From a virus: a DNA stretch of 38,586 bases. The stretch spans positions 1 to 38,586 of the IMG/VR virus record IMGVR_UViG_3300037264_008951, one strand, 5' to 3'. Each line of letters opens with the position of its first letter. The stretch's first letter is position 1. Below the pieces are notes generated by a model, which had not been told where the DNA came from, did not search any database, and saw nothing but the letters and a program-made list of their open reading frames with translations. Of this stretch, positions 13,344-21,743 are shown in pieces. The position numbers and the translations under genes were made by a program.

Positions 13344-14246
13344 ATGGCCGTAATAAGCGAATCAGCTTTTACCAACACTGTTACGCCAGCGATTAAAAAG
13401 GTCTTCGTTAATGCCTTCAACGAAGACGCTGATAGCTCGCTGATCGGGGAGTTCTACAACACCGTAACCTCGGAAAGAAAAAAAGAGACGTATTTCGAGG
13501 TGGAGGATCTGGGCAACATGCCGGACTTCACGGGTGAACTCACCTACAACGAATTCCGTGAAGGGAATTCAAAGGACCTGACCCCATCAGAAATTGCGAT
13601 GGGCCTGAAAATTGAACGGAAGCTTGTCGATGATGACCTGTATGGCGTGATCGAAGCCTTGGTTTCCCAGATGGGATCTGTGGCGCGCTATCGCATGGAG
13701 ACGGATGGAGTTGGTCCGTTTACCAGTGCGTTTAGCACCACCTATACTGTCTTCGATGGCCTGGCGCTGTGCAGCGGTTCGCATACCTTCGTCAGCACCT
13801 CCACCACGCAGTCGAACAGCGGAACCTCCGCTCTTTCGTATGCGGCGCTGGAAGCGGCGATGATTGCCATGCGTAAATTCACCAACTCACAAGATCGCCG
13901 GATGGTTGGCGTGATGCCGGATACGCTCTTTGTGCCGGTGGACTTGGAAGTGACAGCTTGGGAAATCATCAATTCTCAGCTTCGTCCGGGCACCAACAAC
14001 AACGACGCTTCTTTCTTCTTCAACAAGTTCAAGGTTCGCTCATCGGTTCTTCTTTCCGACACGAACAACTGGTTCTTGATTGACTCGAAGAAAATGAAGC
14101 AGTTCTTGATCTGGCAGCAGCGGATTCCGCTTGAATTCAACAAGGATCAGGACTTCGACACATACGTGAAGAAGTATTCGGCCTACATGCGGTATGTGAA
14201 TTCGCCGCTGCATTGGCCATGGATATACGGACAAAATGTCAGCTAA
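13344..14246 (+). CDS. Major capsid protein, Mu gpT-like HK97 fold, 300 aa
   Basis: Features in common with the Mu gpT family are an N-terminal arm and SERKKETYFEVEDLGNMPDF hairpin, the E-loop-like LTYNEFREGN, a long helix (LYGVIEALVSQMGSVARYRM) and a C-terminal A-domain with MKQFLIWQQRIPLEF and the ending NSPLHWPWIYGQNVS. The length (300) fits. The ATG follows AGGAGGAAATGAAAA. It probably forms the icosahedral shell together with scaffold and decoration proteins. Confidence 0.85.
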   Translation: MAVISESAFTNTVTPAIKKVFVNAFNEDADSSLIGEFYNTVTSERKKETYFEVEDLGNMPDFTGELTYNEFREGNSKDLTPSEIAMGLKIERKLVDDDLYGVIEALVSQMGSVARYRMETDGVGPFTSAFSTTYTVFDGLALCSGSHTFVSTSTTQSNSGTSALSYAALEAAMIAMRKFTNSQDRRMVGVMPDTLFVPVDLEVTAWEIINSQLRPGTNNNDASFFFNKFKVRSSVLLSDTNNWFLIDSKKMKQFLIWQQRIPLEFNKDQDFDTYVKKYSAYMRYVNSPLHWPWIYGQNVS

Positions 14247-14274
14247 AAATAAATCTTCCACTTAAGGAGATGGT

Positions 14275-14754
14275 ATGAATCTGCAAGAAGCAGCGGTAAC
14301 ACAAACGCCAAAGCACTTGAGCTATGCTGAAGAACAGACGCTTAAGCAAAAAATTCAGCAGCTTGAGGACGCTAGAGATGGCGTAGAAGTTAAAGGCGCC
14401 CAAGGGGTTGTCAACCAAGCCAAGGACAAGAAAATCGTCAGCGCAAATCTGGATCGACTGAAAAAGATTCAGGAAGCGCAGGCGGTTCAGCGCGCAGATG
14501 GAGTTGAGCGAGCGGAGCTTGAAAAGGAAGAAAAGATTCTCCGCGATCGCCTTGATCCAGGGATGACATGGGATCAGTATTCGACGACCCAACGAAAACA
14601 CGGGATGCGTTACCAAAAGCTTGTCGGGCAGATCCAGAAATGGAACTCGGATCAAAAGTATCAAGCTGACGTAGCCAGGTGGAAATACATACGTCGTCGC
14701 CTGGACCCAGACGATCCAAATATTTCAAACACAATGCACTTATTTCACGACTAA
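14275..14754 (+). CDS. Helical protein following the capsid gene, 159 aa
   Basis: Nearly all helix, with coiled-coil segments (LSYAEEQTLKQKIQQLEDAR, then DRLKKIQEAQAVQ and RAELEKEEKILRDRL) and a C-terminal WKYIRRRLDPDDPN. The ribosome site AAGGAGATGGT is strong. It is placed between capsid and adaptor genes, so it is probably a minor head or neck component. The family is not recognised. Confidence 0.7.
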   Translation: MNLQEAAVTQTPKHLSYAEEQTLKQKIQQLEDARDGVEVKGAQGVVNQAKDKKIVSANLDRLKKIQEAQAVQRADGVERAELEKEEKILRDRLDPGMTWDQYSTTQRKHGMRYQKLVGQIQKWNSDQKYQADVARWKYIRRRLDPDDPNISNTMHLFHD

Positions 14755-14775
14755 ATTCCAAGGAAGGTGGTGACA

Positions 14776-15423
14776 ATGAATAAATTTAAAGCCTTAATAT
14801 TGACGGCTTGGGCGGTTGCCGTCTTCGGGGTGGTTGGATACGCGACACGCGGCGATATTATGGCACTGCATGGTGAAGGAGTGCTTCGCGGCATTGAAGT
14901 TTGGCGTATCACGTCCACAGGTGATATTAAAATCTCAAGCACTTCGTCTCATACGAATCTTGATTTCGATGCTGACAGTGGTGCGATCAGGCTTGGTGGC
15001 GCAGCGGCAACGTCTGTTTCCGCAGCCTTCCCGAGCGTACAGGTTCTTTTTGTCAACGGTGCGGCTGCTAGTATTCCACGAGGAAGCATTGTTGTCGCCA
15101 CAACAGCAATGACTTCTGACAAATTCCAAAATGGTTCAATTGTTGCGGCCATAGCTACGACGACTGTTTTGGGCGTGGCTTCAGCCGATGTGGCCAGTGG
15201 CGCAGTTGGTTATATGACTGTCGCTGGTTATGCCCTTGCGCTTACAACCGGAATTGTGAATATTGGAGATGTATTGATCACAACTTCCCCCACGGGCGGA
15301 CCCAAGGGCTATGCTTCAGTTACATTCTCTACGGTTACATGGAGCAATCCGCGCAGTGATTTTGGGATTGCTGTTGCGACAGGGAATCCGGCTGGTGGAC
15401 TTACCCTCATCAAGCTTCCGTAA
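14776..15423 (+). CDS. Signal-peptide-bearing beta protein, capsid-decoration-like, 215 aa
   Basis: The N-terminus MNKFKALILTAWAVAVFGVV is a clear Sec signal peptide (basic start, hydrophobic core, cleavage after GYA). The mature part resembles capsid cement/DUF2190-type barrels: IPRGSIVVATTAM, VLGVASADVASGAVGYMTVA, TTGIVNIGDVLITTSPTG. The frame is open three codons further upstream (GTG 14767), but the ATG with AAGGAAGG before it is preferred. A virion protein of this type would normally stay in the cytoplasm, so the signal sequence is notable. Confidence 0.65.
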   Translation: MNKFKALILTAWAVAVFGVVGYATRGDIMALHGEGVLRGIEVWRITSTGDIKISSTSSHTNLDFDADSGAIRLGGAAATSVSAAFPSVQVLFVNGAAASIPRGSIVVATTAMTSDKFQNGSIVAAIATTTVLGVASADVASGAVGYMTVAGYALALTTGIVNIGDVLITTSPTGGPKGYASVTFSTVTWSNPRSDFGIAVATGNPAGGLTLIKLP

Positions 15424-15429
15424 TGGTGC

Positions 15430-16182
15430 GTGTACGTGAAATGGCCTCTTTTGGAGTCGCCTCTTAAAAAGACTCTCGCCGCTCTTCTTTTCTTAGCGGC
15501 GGTTTCTTTTCCGTCAGATTCGTTCTGTCTCACGCTCAGTGAGCTTAGGACGCAAATCAGAATCCGTATTCTTGATACGAATTCCTCCCGCCAGCGTTAT
15601 ACCGACGCGCAGCTAAACGCACTTATCAATGAGACCCACAGAGACGTAACGAATTTTTCGTGGGTAGTCCGCAAAAGTGACGACTTTGAACTTTCGGCGG
15701 GAACAACGTTTTACAGTGTCCAGGCAGACCTATTGCATATCGACCGTGTAACCTGGCGGCGTCGCAACATTCCAGAGGCGACTTTTACGAGTCTTGACAG
15801 TGCCGCTGAGTTCGGGGATTGGGGACTTGCCGCAGGGCCACCGCAGTCTTATTTTCAAGATCCGAGCCAGCCGGACATGATTGGTTTCTATCCTTGGCCA
15901 AACAACTCATCTTCCACCGGTACAGTTGTGGTTTATTACGCAGCACAAGCCAACAGTCTTTCCAGTGATTCAGATGAGCCTTTCAGTGGCGAGGACCGCT
16001 ACCAGACTTGGGCGGATATTCTGATTTATGAGCCCTCCTACAAGATCATGTTGATTGAAGGGGAAGACACCAAAGCGGGGGAATATAAGGCGTACTCAGA
16101 AACACGGCTACGCAACATGATGGAGAAGTTGGGGCTTCGCCAAAATTATATTCCCGGTGTCGCAGGGCCCAATCCTCGATGA
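15430..16182 (+). CDS. Head-tail adaptor-like protein with N-terminal signal sequence, 250 aa
   Basis: Residues about 34-110 follow the pattern of the helical adaptor of short-tailed phages: LTLSELRTQIRIRILDTNSS, then RYTDAQLNALINETHRDVTN and FYSVQADLLHIDRVTWRRR. These adaptors form the ring between portal and nozzle. In front lies a 33-residue extension with KK, LAALLFLAAVSFPSDSFC, which reads as a cleavable signal peptide. The start is GTG (15430 or 15436) without a good ribosome site; the upstream gene ends in TAATG. The last 37 bases overlap the HNH gene on the other strand. Confidence 0.75.
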   Translation: MYVKWPLLESPLKKTLAALLFLAAVSFPSDSFCLTLSELRTQIRIRILDTNSSRQRYTDAQLNALINETHRDVTNFSWVVRKSDDFELSAGTTFYSVQADLLHIDRVTWRRRNIPEATFTSLDSAAEFGDWGLAAGPPQSYFQDPSQPDMIGFYPWPNNSSSTGTVVVYYAAQANSLSSDSDEPFSGEDRYQTWADILIYEPSYKIMLIEGEDTKAGEYKAYSETRLRNMMEKLGLRQNYIPGVAGPNPR

Positions 16183-16823
16183 GTTCTTCTATGACAAAAA
16201 GCGCAAAGTGGAATTACATTCATCCAATTTTCTCGATCATATCCCTTATGGTGATGCCAGTGATTAGCCATTCGTGGACAATAAGAGCAAGGCAGCGTTT
16301 TCGCTTTTTGAAGTTCTCCGGCAATAATTCGATTGTTCACATATTGCATTGCTTTTACTTTATGGCCATATTTTTGTCTGTATTTCTTCGCCGCCGCATG
16401 TTGGACATCACGGCCTTTTTTTGTGGAAACGTAATTTCTGAAGGCTCTCATTATCATGGCTCTGCCGCGATCAGTCTGAAGAAGATTTTTAAGTCTAATT
16501 CTTTGACATTTCTTGCAATTCCCCTGATAGCCTGTTTTGGAATCAAGTCTTCGGTTGAACTCCGTGGACATTTTCGTTTCTAGGCATTTTGAGCAAGAAA
16601 TAAGGAACGATTCCCTACCATGAGATTTATTAAATTCTTTAAGTTTTTTATATCTTCTCCTGGCGGAAGAATTATGCGCCTCTCTTCCGCGCGGGGTTTT
16701 TCTGTAAATAGCGTTTTTTATATTTGTGCAGAGTTTGCAGTGACATCTTGGTCTTCCGTTTTCCTTAATATAAAAAGCATCCCAAGGCTTAGTAATTCCA
16801 CACGCATCACATTTCTTTTCCAT
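16146..16823 (-). CDS. HNH endonuclease (free-standing, antisense in the structural operon), 225 aa
   Basis: Two zinc-finger-like pairs (CDACG...CKLC and CSKC...CKKC) precede a C-terminal HNH core: LPCSYCPRMANHWHHHKGYD, then NVIPLCAFCHRRTHRG, with the metal-binding Cys pairs and the HHH/H catalytic set present. HNH proteins nick or cut DNA and often spread as homing genes in phages. It runs against the structural operon and fills the space between adaptor and nozzle genes. Its last codons lie antisense to the adaptor gene end. It appears intact. Confidence 0.85.
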   Translation of the reverse strand: MEKKCDACGITKPWDAFYIKENGRPRCHCKLCTNIKNAIYRKTPRGREAHNSSARRRYKKLKEFNKSHGRESFLISCSKCLETKMSTEFNRRLDSKTGYQGNCKKCQRIRLKNLLQTDRGRAMIMRAFRNYVSTKKGRDVQHAAAKKYRQKYGHKVKAMQYVNNRIIAGELQKAKTLPCSYCPRMANHWHHHKGYDRENWMNVIPLCAFCHRRTHRGLGPATPGI

Positions 16824-16826
16824 TTA

Positions 16827-19730
16827 TTGTTGCTTATACCATTTTTTTCTTCATATGCCGAAGAAGCCAGTTTCTCGCTGAAGGATTTCAGTGGTGGCCT
16901 TTACTCCAATCAATCTGGAAACCGTATCCCGGACACGGCAGTCACCGCCTTGGAAAATTATGTTTCTGATGTTCCGGGTGAATTGATAGAGCGAAATGGA
17001 TACCAAAAACGCGACTCCACCATCCTCGGCGGCACAAAAGCGGTTACTGGCTTGTGGGAATTTGTTGACGCTTCAGCCAATCAATGGATCATTTCATTTT
17101 CTTCGCAATCGTATTATAGAAACACCCTCGGCAACACCCCAACGAAATTCGGCCAAAACGTCACAGTTACCACCGCCACGCCCGATTGTGCGGTTAATCT
17201 GGGAAGAATTTGGTGCGTGAATGGCGCGGATGCCCTGTGGTGGTTTGATGGCACCACGACAGGCACCGTTGCCTCCGCACCAAAAGGAACTTTGATCGAG
17301 TCGTGGCGAACTCGCTTGGTGATCGCCAACATATCGGGGGCACAGTCCACGGTTCGCTTCTCTGAAGACGGCGACGGCGAATCATGGACGTTGGGCGGAC
17401 TTGCCACGGACCCTTTTGCTATTCAGATCGGAGGCGCTAATGATGGATTCAACGTCACCTGCCTTTGGGGCTCCTACTTGGACAACTTCATCATCTCTCG
17501 AAAAAAGGACACATGGTACGTCTCTGGATTTGATCAGGAAGATGTAGAAACAAGAAATATCTCAAGAGAAATCGGATGTCTTCAGCCTGGGTCGATACGT
17601 GAGTTTGATGGTTCCCTCCTTTTTCTTTCTAACCGTGGCATGGAAGAAATGCGTGGAATAACTATAACCAACATCTCTGAGCCGATTCGCAACATCACCG
17701 ATGATCTAATAAAGAACACCGCCAGCCTGAAAAGCGTTACAGAAACAGATGGAGAAGACTGGAATGCGGGAACGCTTGTTCTAGATGTTTCCTCGTCGGT
17801 TTCATTGGGAGCCCTCGCTGCCAGAACAACGGATTGGACGCAAACAACAGCGGCGGATTTTGGTTCAGGCACGTTTGACAATACGGTTTTTTCTGACACC
17901 ATCACGACACCCGGATCGATTGTTACGACTTTTCCAGAAGGATTTTCCTCTTATCGAAATGGAACATCCGGAACAAAACATGTGTGGAATAATTTTCAAT
18001 CTGGGAATAATCCAATCAATCCAACCACAAGTATTTCTATCTCAACAAACACGCTCAAATTATTTAGCACAGCTAACAATAGTGATTCTAATTCTGGTGT
18101 TAACGTCTACACATCGACACCACTAGCTGATTTTCGCCAAGGAACAACTTACCACTTTAAAATAAGTGGTTTCGAGTGCTACAATCATTCCAGCAATTCG
18201 GAGCTACGGTTTCATCTAGTCATTTCTTCTCGACAACCAAACGGAACAACTACGATCCCTTTTAATTTTGGTAATTATTTTCGTCTTTCAATTGATAGAA
18301 ATGGTACGTGTGCGGCGGCTGGTTTAAAAATCAGGATATTGAACAATAGTTCCGACGGAGACGTTAGTTTCTCAAATGCGGTTTTCTCCGCCACGGGAAC
18401 TGCTGTTGATTTTTTCATTGCCACCACTACTTATCAATTGACCATCACGGGATCTACGCATACAACAGTTTGGGCACGTGGCAATCATACCTGGCCAGCG
18501 TGTTCTCCTTATGCGTATCTTATTTGGGCTAATCAAAGCGATATCCTCCCAGGCTCTGTCTTTATTGATGATTTCTCTGTCACGCCGCAAACCTTCACCT
18601 ACACAACATCCTCCTACGACACAGGCATTACTTCTCCTATTTGGGGAACATTCACTCGCAATGTCGCGGGGGAGGGGTCTATCCGGTACACGACCGAAGT
18701 AAGTGACGACAATGTTTCTTTTGATTCTGCCCTTACTGTTTCCCATAGCCAGAATGTCCCATCAGCACGTAAGCGCTTCATAAAACTAAAGGCTATTTTC
18801 CCAACCTATGTTTCCCCGGCAACGGCCACTGCGACCCAACTTGACGATTTCCGAATCACTGCCGGGTCTTCTGGCACATTTACTTCTCAAATTCTTTCTA
18901 TTGGGACATTGATTTCATCTTGGAGTACCTTTGTCGTAGATGAAACGAAGGTTGACGGGACCATCGTTTATCAATTCGGGTCCACGAACACCACCAGCGT
19001 GAGCGCCATCACCAATTGGCAAACCATTACTTCTGGTGCTATCCCCACGGTGGCCACAGGTTCCTACGCCGCTTTCCGTGCTTTTTTTGTGGTCAATTCA
19101 GGGACGGGATCTGCTTCTATTCAATCTGCCACGATCAACTGGAATGAAGGCGGCGCAACTCAATCTATGGCATCTTGGAATTTCGACCGCCGTTACTGGC
19201 TTGCTTACACCACCGCCACCGCGACAAGTGCGCGCAACGATAGAGTTCTCATTTATCAACGCAACAGAACTTGGACCATCTTTAAGCTCCCCATCGCTTC
19301 TTTTGCTACCTGGCGCGACAAGCTTTACTTTGGGGACTCCAATGACACCGGCTACGTCTACAACTTCGACATTGGCAATACCGATGACGGCAGCGCCATT
19401 ACCTCCATCTTACGCACAAAATCCTATGACCTCGGAGAATTCAACCGCGACAAATCTTTCCGCAGCGCCTATGTGAACTACCTCGGGAACACGGGGTTTA
19501 CCGGAAGCATCTCGCTGACCTACGACTTAGACAGAAACGGCGGGACTTACGTGCTGGGGACTTCAAATATGAATGAGTCTATGGGCCAGATTTCAGCGAA
19601 ATTTCCTTTTCCGGCAACGAATCCAATCGTTGGTAAGGAAATTCAGTACACGATCGTGAAATCGGGAACAGGGGATCGCCTCAAGCTTTACGACATCCGC
19701 ACGAACTTCTCCTTGGGAGAGTCAGACTGA
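16827..19730 (+). CDS. Tail nozzle/stopper-like beta-propeller protein with inserted carbohydrate-binding-like domain
   Basis: The conserved part starts FSLKDFSGGLYSNQSGNRIP and NYVSDVPGELIERNGYQKR, typical of podovirus nozzle/hub proteins, followed by propeller blades (GLWEFVDASANQWIISFSSQ, GDGESWTLGG) and a closing half (NDRVLIYQRNRTWTIFKLP onward). Between about 17930 and 18590 an Asn/Ser/Thr-rich jelly-roll segment ends GSVFIDDFSVT, like carbohydrate-binding modules; discoidin-like beta repeats follow. Just before the conserved part is LLLLIPFFSSYAEEA, the end of a signal peptide. The frame is open back to 16620, but that part lies antisense to the HNH gene. The true start (TTG 16827, ATG 16674 or other) is unresolved. 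Confidence 0.7.
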   Translation: MLLIPFFSSYAEEASFSLKDFSGGLYSNQSGNRIPDTAVTALENYVSDVPGELIERNGYQKRDSTILGGTKAVTGLWEFVDASANQWIISFSSQSYYRNTLGNTPTKFGQNVTVTTATPDCAVNLGRIWCVNGADALWWFDGTTTGTVASAPKGTLIESWRTRLVIANISGAQSTVRFSEDGDGESWTLGGLATDPFAIQIGGANDGFNVTCLWGSYLDNFIISRKKDTWYVSGFDQEDVETRNISREIGCLQPGSIREFDGSLLFLSNRGMEEMRGITITNISEPIRNITDDLIKNTASLKSVTETDGEDWNAGTLVLDVSSSVSLGALAARTTDWTQTTAADFGSGTFDNTVFSDTITTPGSIVTTFPEGFSSYRNGTSGTKHVWNNFQSGNNPINPTTSISISTNTLKLFSTANNSDSNSGVNVYTSTPLADFRQGTTYHFKISGFECYNHSSNSELRFHLVISSRQPNGTTTIPFNFGNYFRLSIDRNGTCAAAGLKIRILNNSSDGDVSFSNAVFSATGTAVDFFIATTTYQLTITGSTHTTVWARGNHTWPACSPYAYLIWANQSDILPGSVFIDDFSVTPQTFTYTTSSYDTGITSPIWGTFTRNVAGEGSIRYTTEVSDDNVSFDSALTVSHSQNVPSARKRFIKLKAIFPTYVSPATATATQLDDFRITAGSSGTFTSQILSIGTLISSWSTFVVDETKVDGTIVYQFGSTNTTSVSAITNWQTITSGAIPTVATGSYAAFRAFFVVNSGTGSASIQSATINWNEGGATQSMASWNFDRRYWLAYTTATATSARNDRVLIYQRNRTWTIFKLPIASFATWRDKLYFGDSNDTGYVYNFDIGNTDDGSAITSILRTKSYDLGEFNRDKSFRSAYVNYLGNTGFTGSISLTYDLDRNGGTYVLGTSNMNESMGQISAKFPFPATNPIVGKEIQYTIVKSGTGDRLKLYDIRTNFSLGESD

Positions 19731-19780
19731 TGACAGGAATGAAAACTCAGGCTAAGTTGATGATAAGGAGAACTTTGTAA
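19730..19780 (+). CDS. Possible 16-codon coupling ORF
   Basis: ATG overlaps the nozzle stop (TGATGA) and its TAA overlaps the ATG of the next gene (TAATG). The peptide MTGMKTQAKLMIRRTL is basic. The AAGGAG used by the next gene lies inside it. It could simply be a spacer that keeps ribosomes moving into the next gene. Confidence 0.25.
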   Translation: MTGMKTQAKLMIRRTL

Positions 19781-20997
19781 TGGCAATACGAATTCCGTCA
19801 ATTAATCTAATTAAGCGGCCAAGGCTTCCGCAAATGAATCCAGGTCCTAGTCCGACGGTGACGGCGGCACAAGTCCCACCGCCTATGCCGCAGATGCCGC
19901 AGTTTAACTCTGGCCCAACAGCACAGGCACCAGCGCCTATGCCGCAGTTTAATCAGTTCAGCTTCCAGAATCCCTACATGTATGGGGCCGGACCCGGCAT
20001 GACCCCTCCTTTTCGTATCAACGCCATGAACCAGCCGATCGCGGGCCAGCAAACTTTTCAGCAAGGGATTAACGCCGCTCAGCCACAACAGGGAATCACC
20101 CCAGAGCTTCAGCAAGTGCTGGACATTATTCGCCAGAACCAAAATTACGCAGGTCAGCAAGGAATGTCTCAAGCACAAGCTTTGGCTGGCAGGCGTGGAC
20201 TGGCGGGGTCAAGCATTGAGCAATTCGGGGTCCAGCAAGCCAATGAATCGGCCTCTCGCGCGGGTCAAGAGCAAATGGCGAACGTTCTTTTGCAGAATGT
20301 TCAACGCCAGCAGGCGCTTCAGGATCTTCAGACGAGAGGGTATTTTGAAAGAGCGGGACAAGAAGCGAGTCTTGGGGCTCAACTTGGCACCGCTGAGGGT
20401 CAATTGACCTCTGATGAGATCGCTTCTTTGCGGAATATCCAACTCGCCAATCAGCAGATGGAGCTTCAACGATCTCTGGGTGAGCGTGGGATTGACGCGC
20501 AAATGGCCAATATTGGTGCTCAACGAGACATTGCGGCAGATGAACAGCGCAACGCTTTAATCGGGACGGGAGCAAGTCTTTTTGCGCCGTATCTCATGGG
20601 GGGTCTTTTTGGGGCGCCCGGTGGTGGCGGAGGCGGCGGTGGGGGTCTTGGCGGTCTTTTTGGCGGTGGAGCTGCTGCGGCAGGAGTGGGCGGTGTCGCC
20701 AATACCAGTGCAGGGGCTCTCGGGGCTTCAAGCTCTCTATTCCCTGGCGGTCTCGGAACGGTTGGAACACCAGCCGCCGGTGGAATTCCTTTCTTGCCAA
20801 TTGCTGCGGGAATTGGTGGGGCGTTGGCTATGCGTAATGCTGTGGATAAAAACACTTTTGGGACAACTGCTTCCGGTTTCCTTGAGCCAATTTTTAAACC
20901 TGAACAAAGCATAAAGAAACTTGGAAAACTTATTAAAAATCCATCCCAAATAGGAAAAAAGGTCGGCAACGCCGTAAAAAACGTCTTTAGGTTTTAA
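19780..20997 (+). CDS. Probable internal/ejection protein, 405 aa
   Basis: The first 110 residues are Pro/Gln/Met/Asn-rich (for example PPPMPQMPQFNSGP). The centre is a Gln/Ala-rich helical segment (SSIEQFGVQQANESASRAGQ, then VQRQQALQDLQTRG). It is followed by a hydrophobic glycine-rich stretch (LFAPYLMGGLFGAPGGGG, codons 20580-20680), then further hydrophobic Ala/Gly segments and a basic tail ending KVGNAVKNVFRF. This mixture is usual for proteins carried in podovirus heads and ejected to form a channel. The ribosome site AAGGAG is 9 bases upstream. Confidence 0.55.
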   Translation: MAIRIPSINLIKRPRLPQMNPGPSPTVTAAQVPPPMPQMPQFNSGPTAQAPAPMPQFNQFSFQNPYMYGAGPGMTPPFRINAMNQPIAGQQTFQQGINAAQPQQGITPELQQVLDIIRQNQNYAGQQGMSQAQALAGRRGLAGSSIEQFGVQQANESASRAGQEQMANVLLQNVQRQQALQDLQTRGYFERAGQEASLGAQLGTAEGQLTSDEIASLRNIQLANQQMELQRSLGERGIDAQMANIGAQRDIAADEQRNALIGTGASLFAPYLMGGLFGAPGGGGGGGGGLGGLFGGGAAAAGVGGVANTSAGALGASSSLFPGGLGTVGTPAAGGIPFLPIAAGIGGALAMRNAVDKNTFGTTASGFLEPIFKPEQSIKKLGKLIKNPSQIGKKVGNAVKNVFRF

Positions 20998-21743
20998 TGT
21001 GCTTCATAGCAGCAGCCGTGACAAAAGATTCGGGGGTCCTTGCGTGCGACAGTGCGAACTACAACACGGAGACGGGGGAAATGAGCTTCGAGACGCCCAA
21101 GCTCTCGATCTGGAATGGGAAATATTTGGCGACTTTTGTTGGAACGAATACCTATTTCTCCCGCATCGACGAGAAGAAGTTTCTTCTGCCGATGGATCAG
21201 TTGTCACTTTACCTTCAGGGGTATCTTAAAGAAATGAAGCCAGACGTGGAAAATTTAATGAAAGAGTCGATTTCCGATCCAGACGAAAATAAACCATATT
21301 TCTGTTTGTATGTGATGGGATTGCATGGGAAAAGACCGACGTTGGCTCAGTTTAACAGTTTCCTTGATTTCGCTCCTAAGTACCTTTGGAACGATGGAAG
21401 TCAGCCTGTTAAGTTTGCGACTCTTCTGTATGGCGACGACTCGGTTCCTGGGAAGGCGCAGATATTTAAAGACAGCACAAAATTCATGGAAGCGGAAGCT
21501 GAAAAATACAGATTAAAACCAGGGACAGGAAATAGCGACGTGAATGTTTATCAGCATCAGTCATTGACCCCCGGACTTCTGGCGGAGATTCTGACACGCG
21601 GCATTTACAAGAAAGCGGACCTGGAAGAAACCATCGGCACCAAGAAAAAATACGCGGGCGGTTCGGTAAGCGCAGGCGTTGTTCATTCAGATGGCAGGAT
21701 TTATTCATTGTCAGGCATGGAGGTGATCAGTGGCAGTCGTTGA
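20997..21743 (+). CDS. Ntn-hydrolase / proteasome-subunit-like protein with Cys at position 2, 248 aa
   Basis: The TAATG overlap with the previous gene fixes the start, so residue 2 is Cys (MCFIAAAVTKDSGVLACDSA). This resembles the proteasome beta/HslV opening TT-x-VA...DG-VLAADSR, with the nucleophile expected to be exposed by Met removal. Next come FETPKLSIWNGKYLATFVGT (like the KI...GD...G-SG region) and a C-terminal SVSAGVVHSDGRIYSLSGME strand pair. Cys replaces the Thr of HslV, as in some Ntn amidohydrolases. It lies among ejection-protein genes. A role in virion maturation or in the injected cell is inference only. Confidence 0.6.
   Translation: MCFIAAAVTKDSGVLACDSANYNTETGEMSFETPKLSIWNGKYLATFVGTNTYFSRIDEKKFLLPMDQLSLYLQGYLKEMKPDVENLMKESISDPDENKPYFCLYVMGLHGKRPTLAQFNSFLDFAPKYLWNDGSQPVKFATLLYGDDSVPGKAQIFKDSTKFMEAEAEKYRLKPGTGNSDVNVYQHQSLTPGLLAEILTRGIYKKADLEETIGTKKKYAGGSVSAGVVHSDGRIYSLSGMEVISGSR

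Noticed and set aside
15423-15467. 14-codon frame starting at the TAATG after the 14776 gene
   Set aside because: It ends early and is out of frame with the adaptor; the GTG starts at 15430/15436 explain the gene better, although their ribosome site is weak.
16179-16583. 134-codon plus-strand frame starting at the adaptor stop (ATGA)
   Set aside because: Although the start overlaps neatly, the product is the antisense of the clearly recognisable HNH endonuclease.
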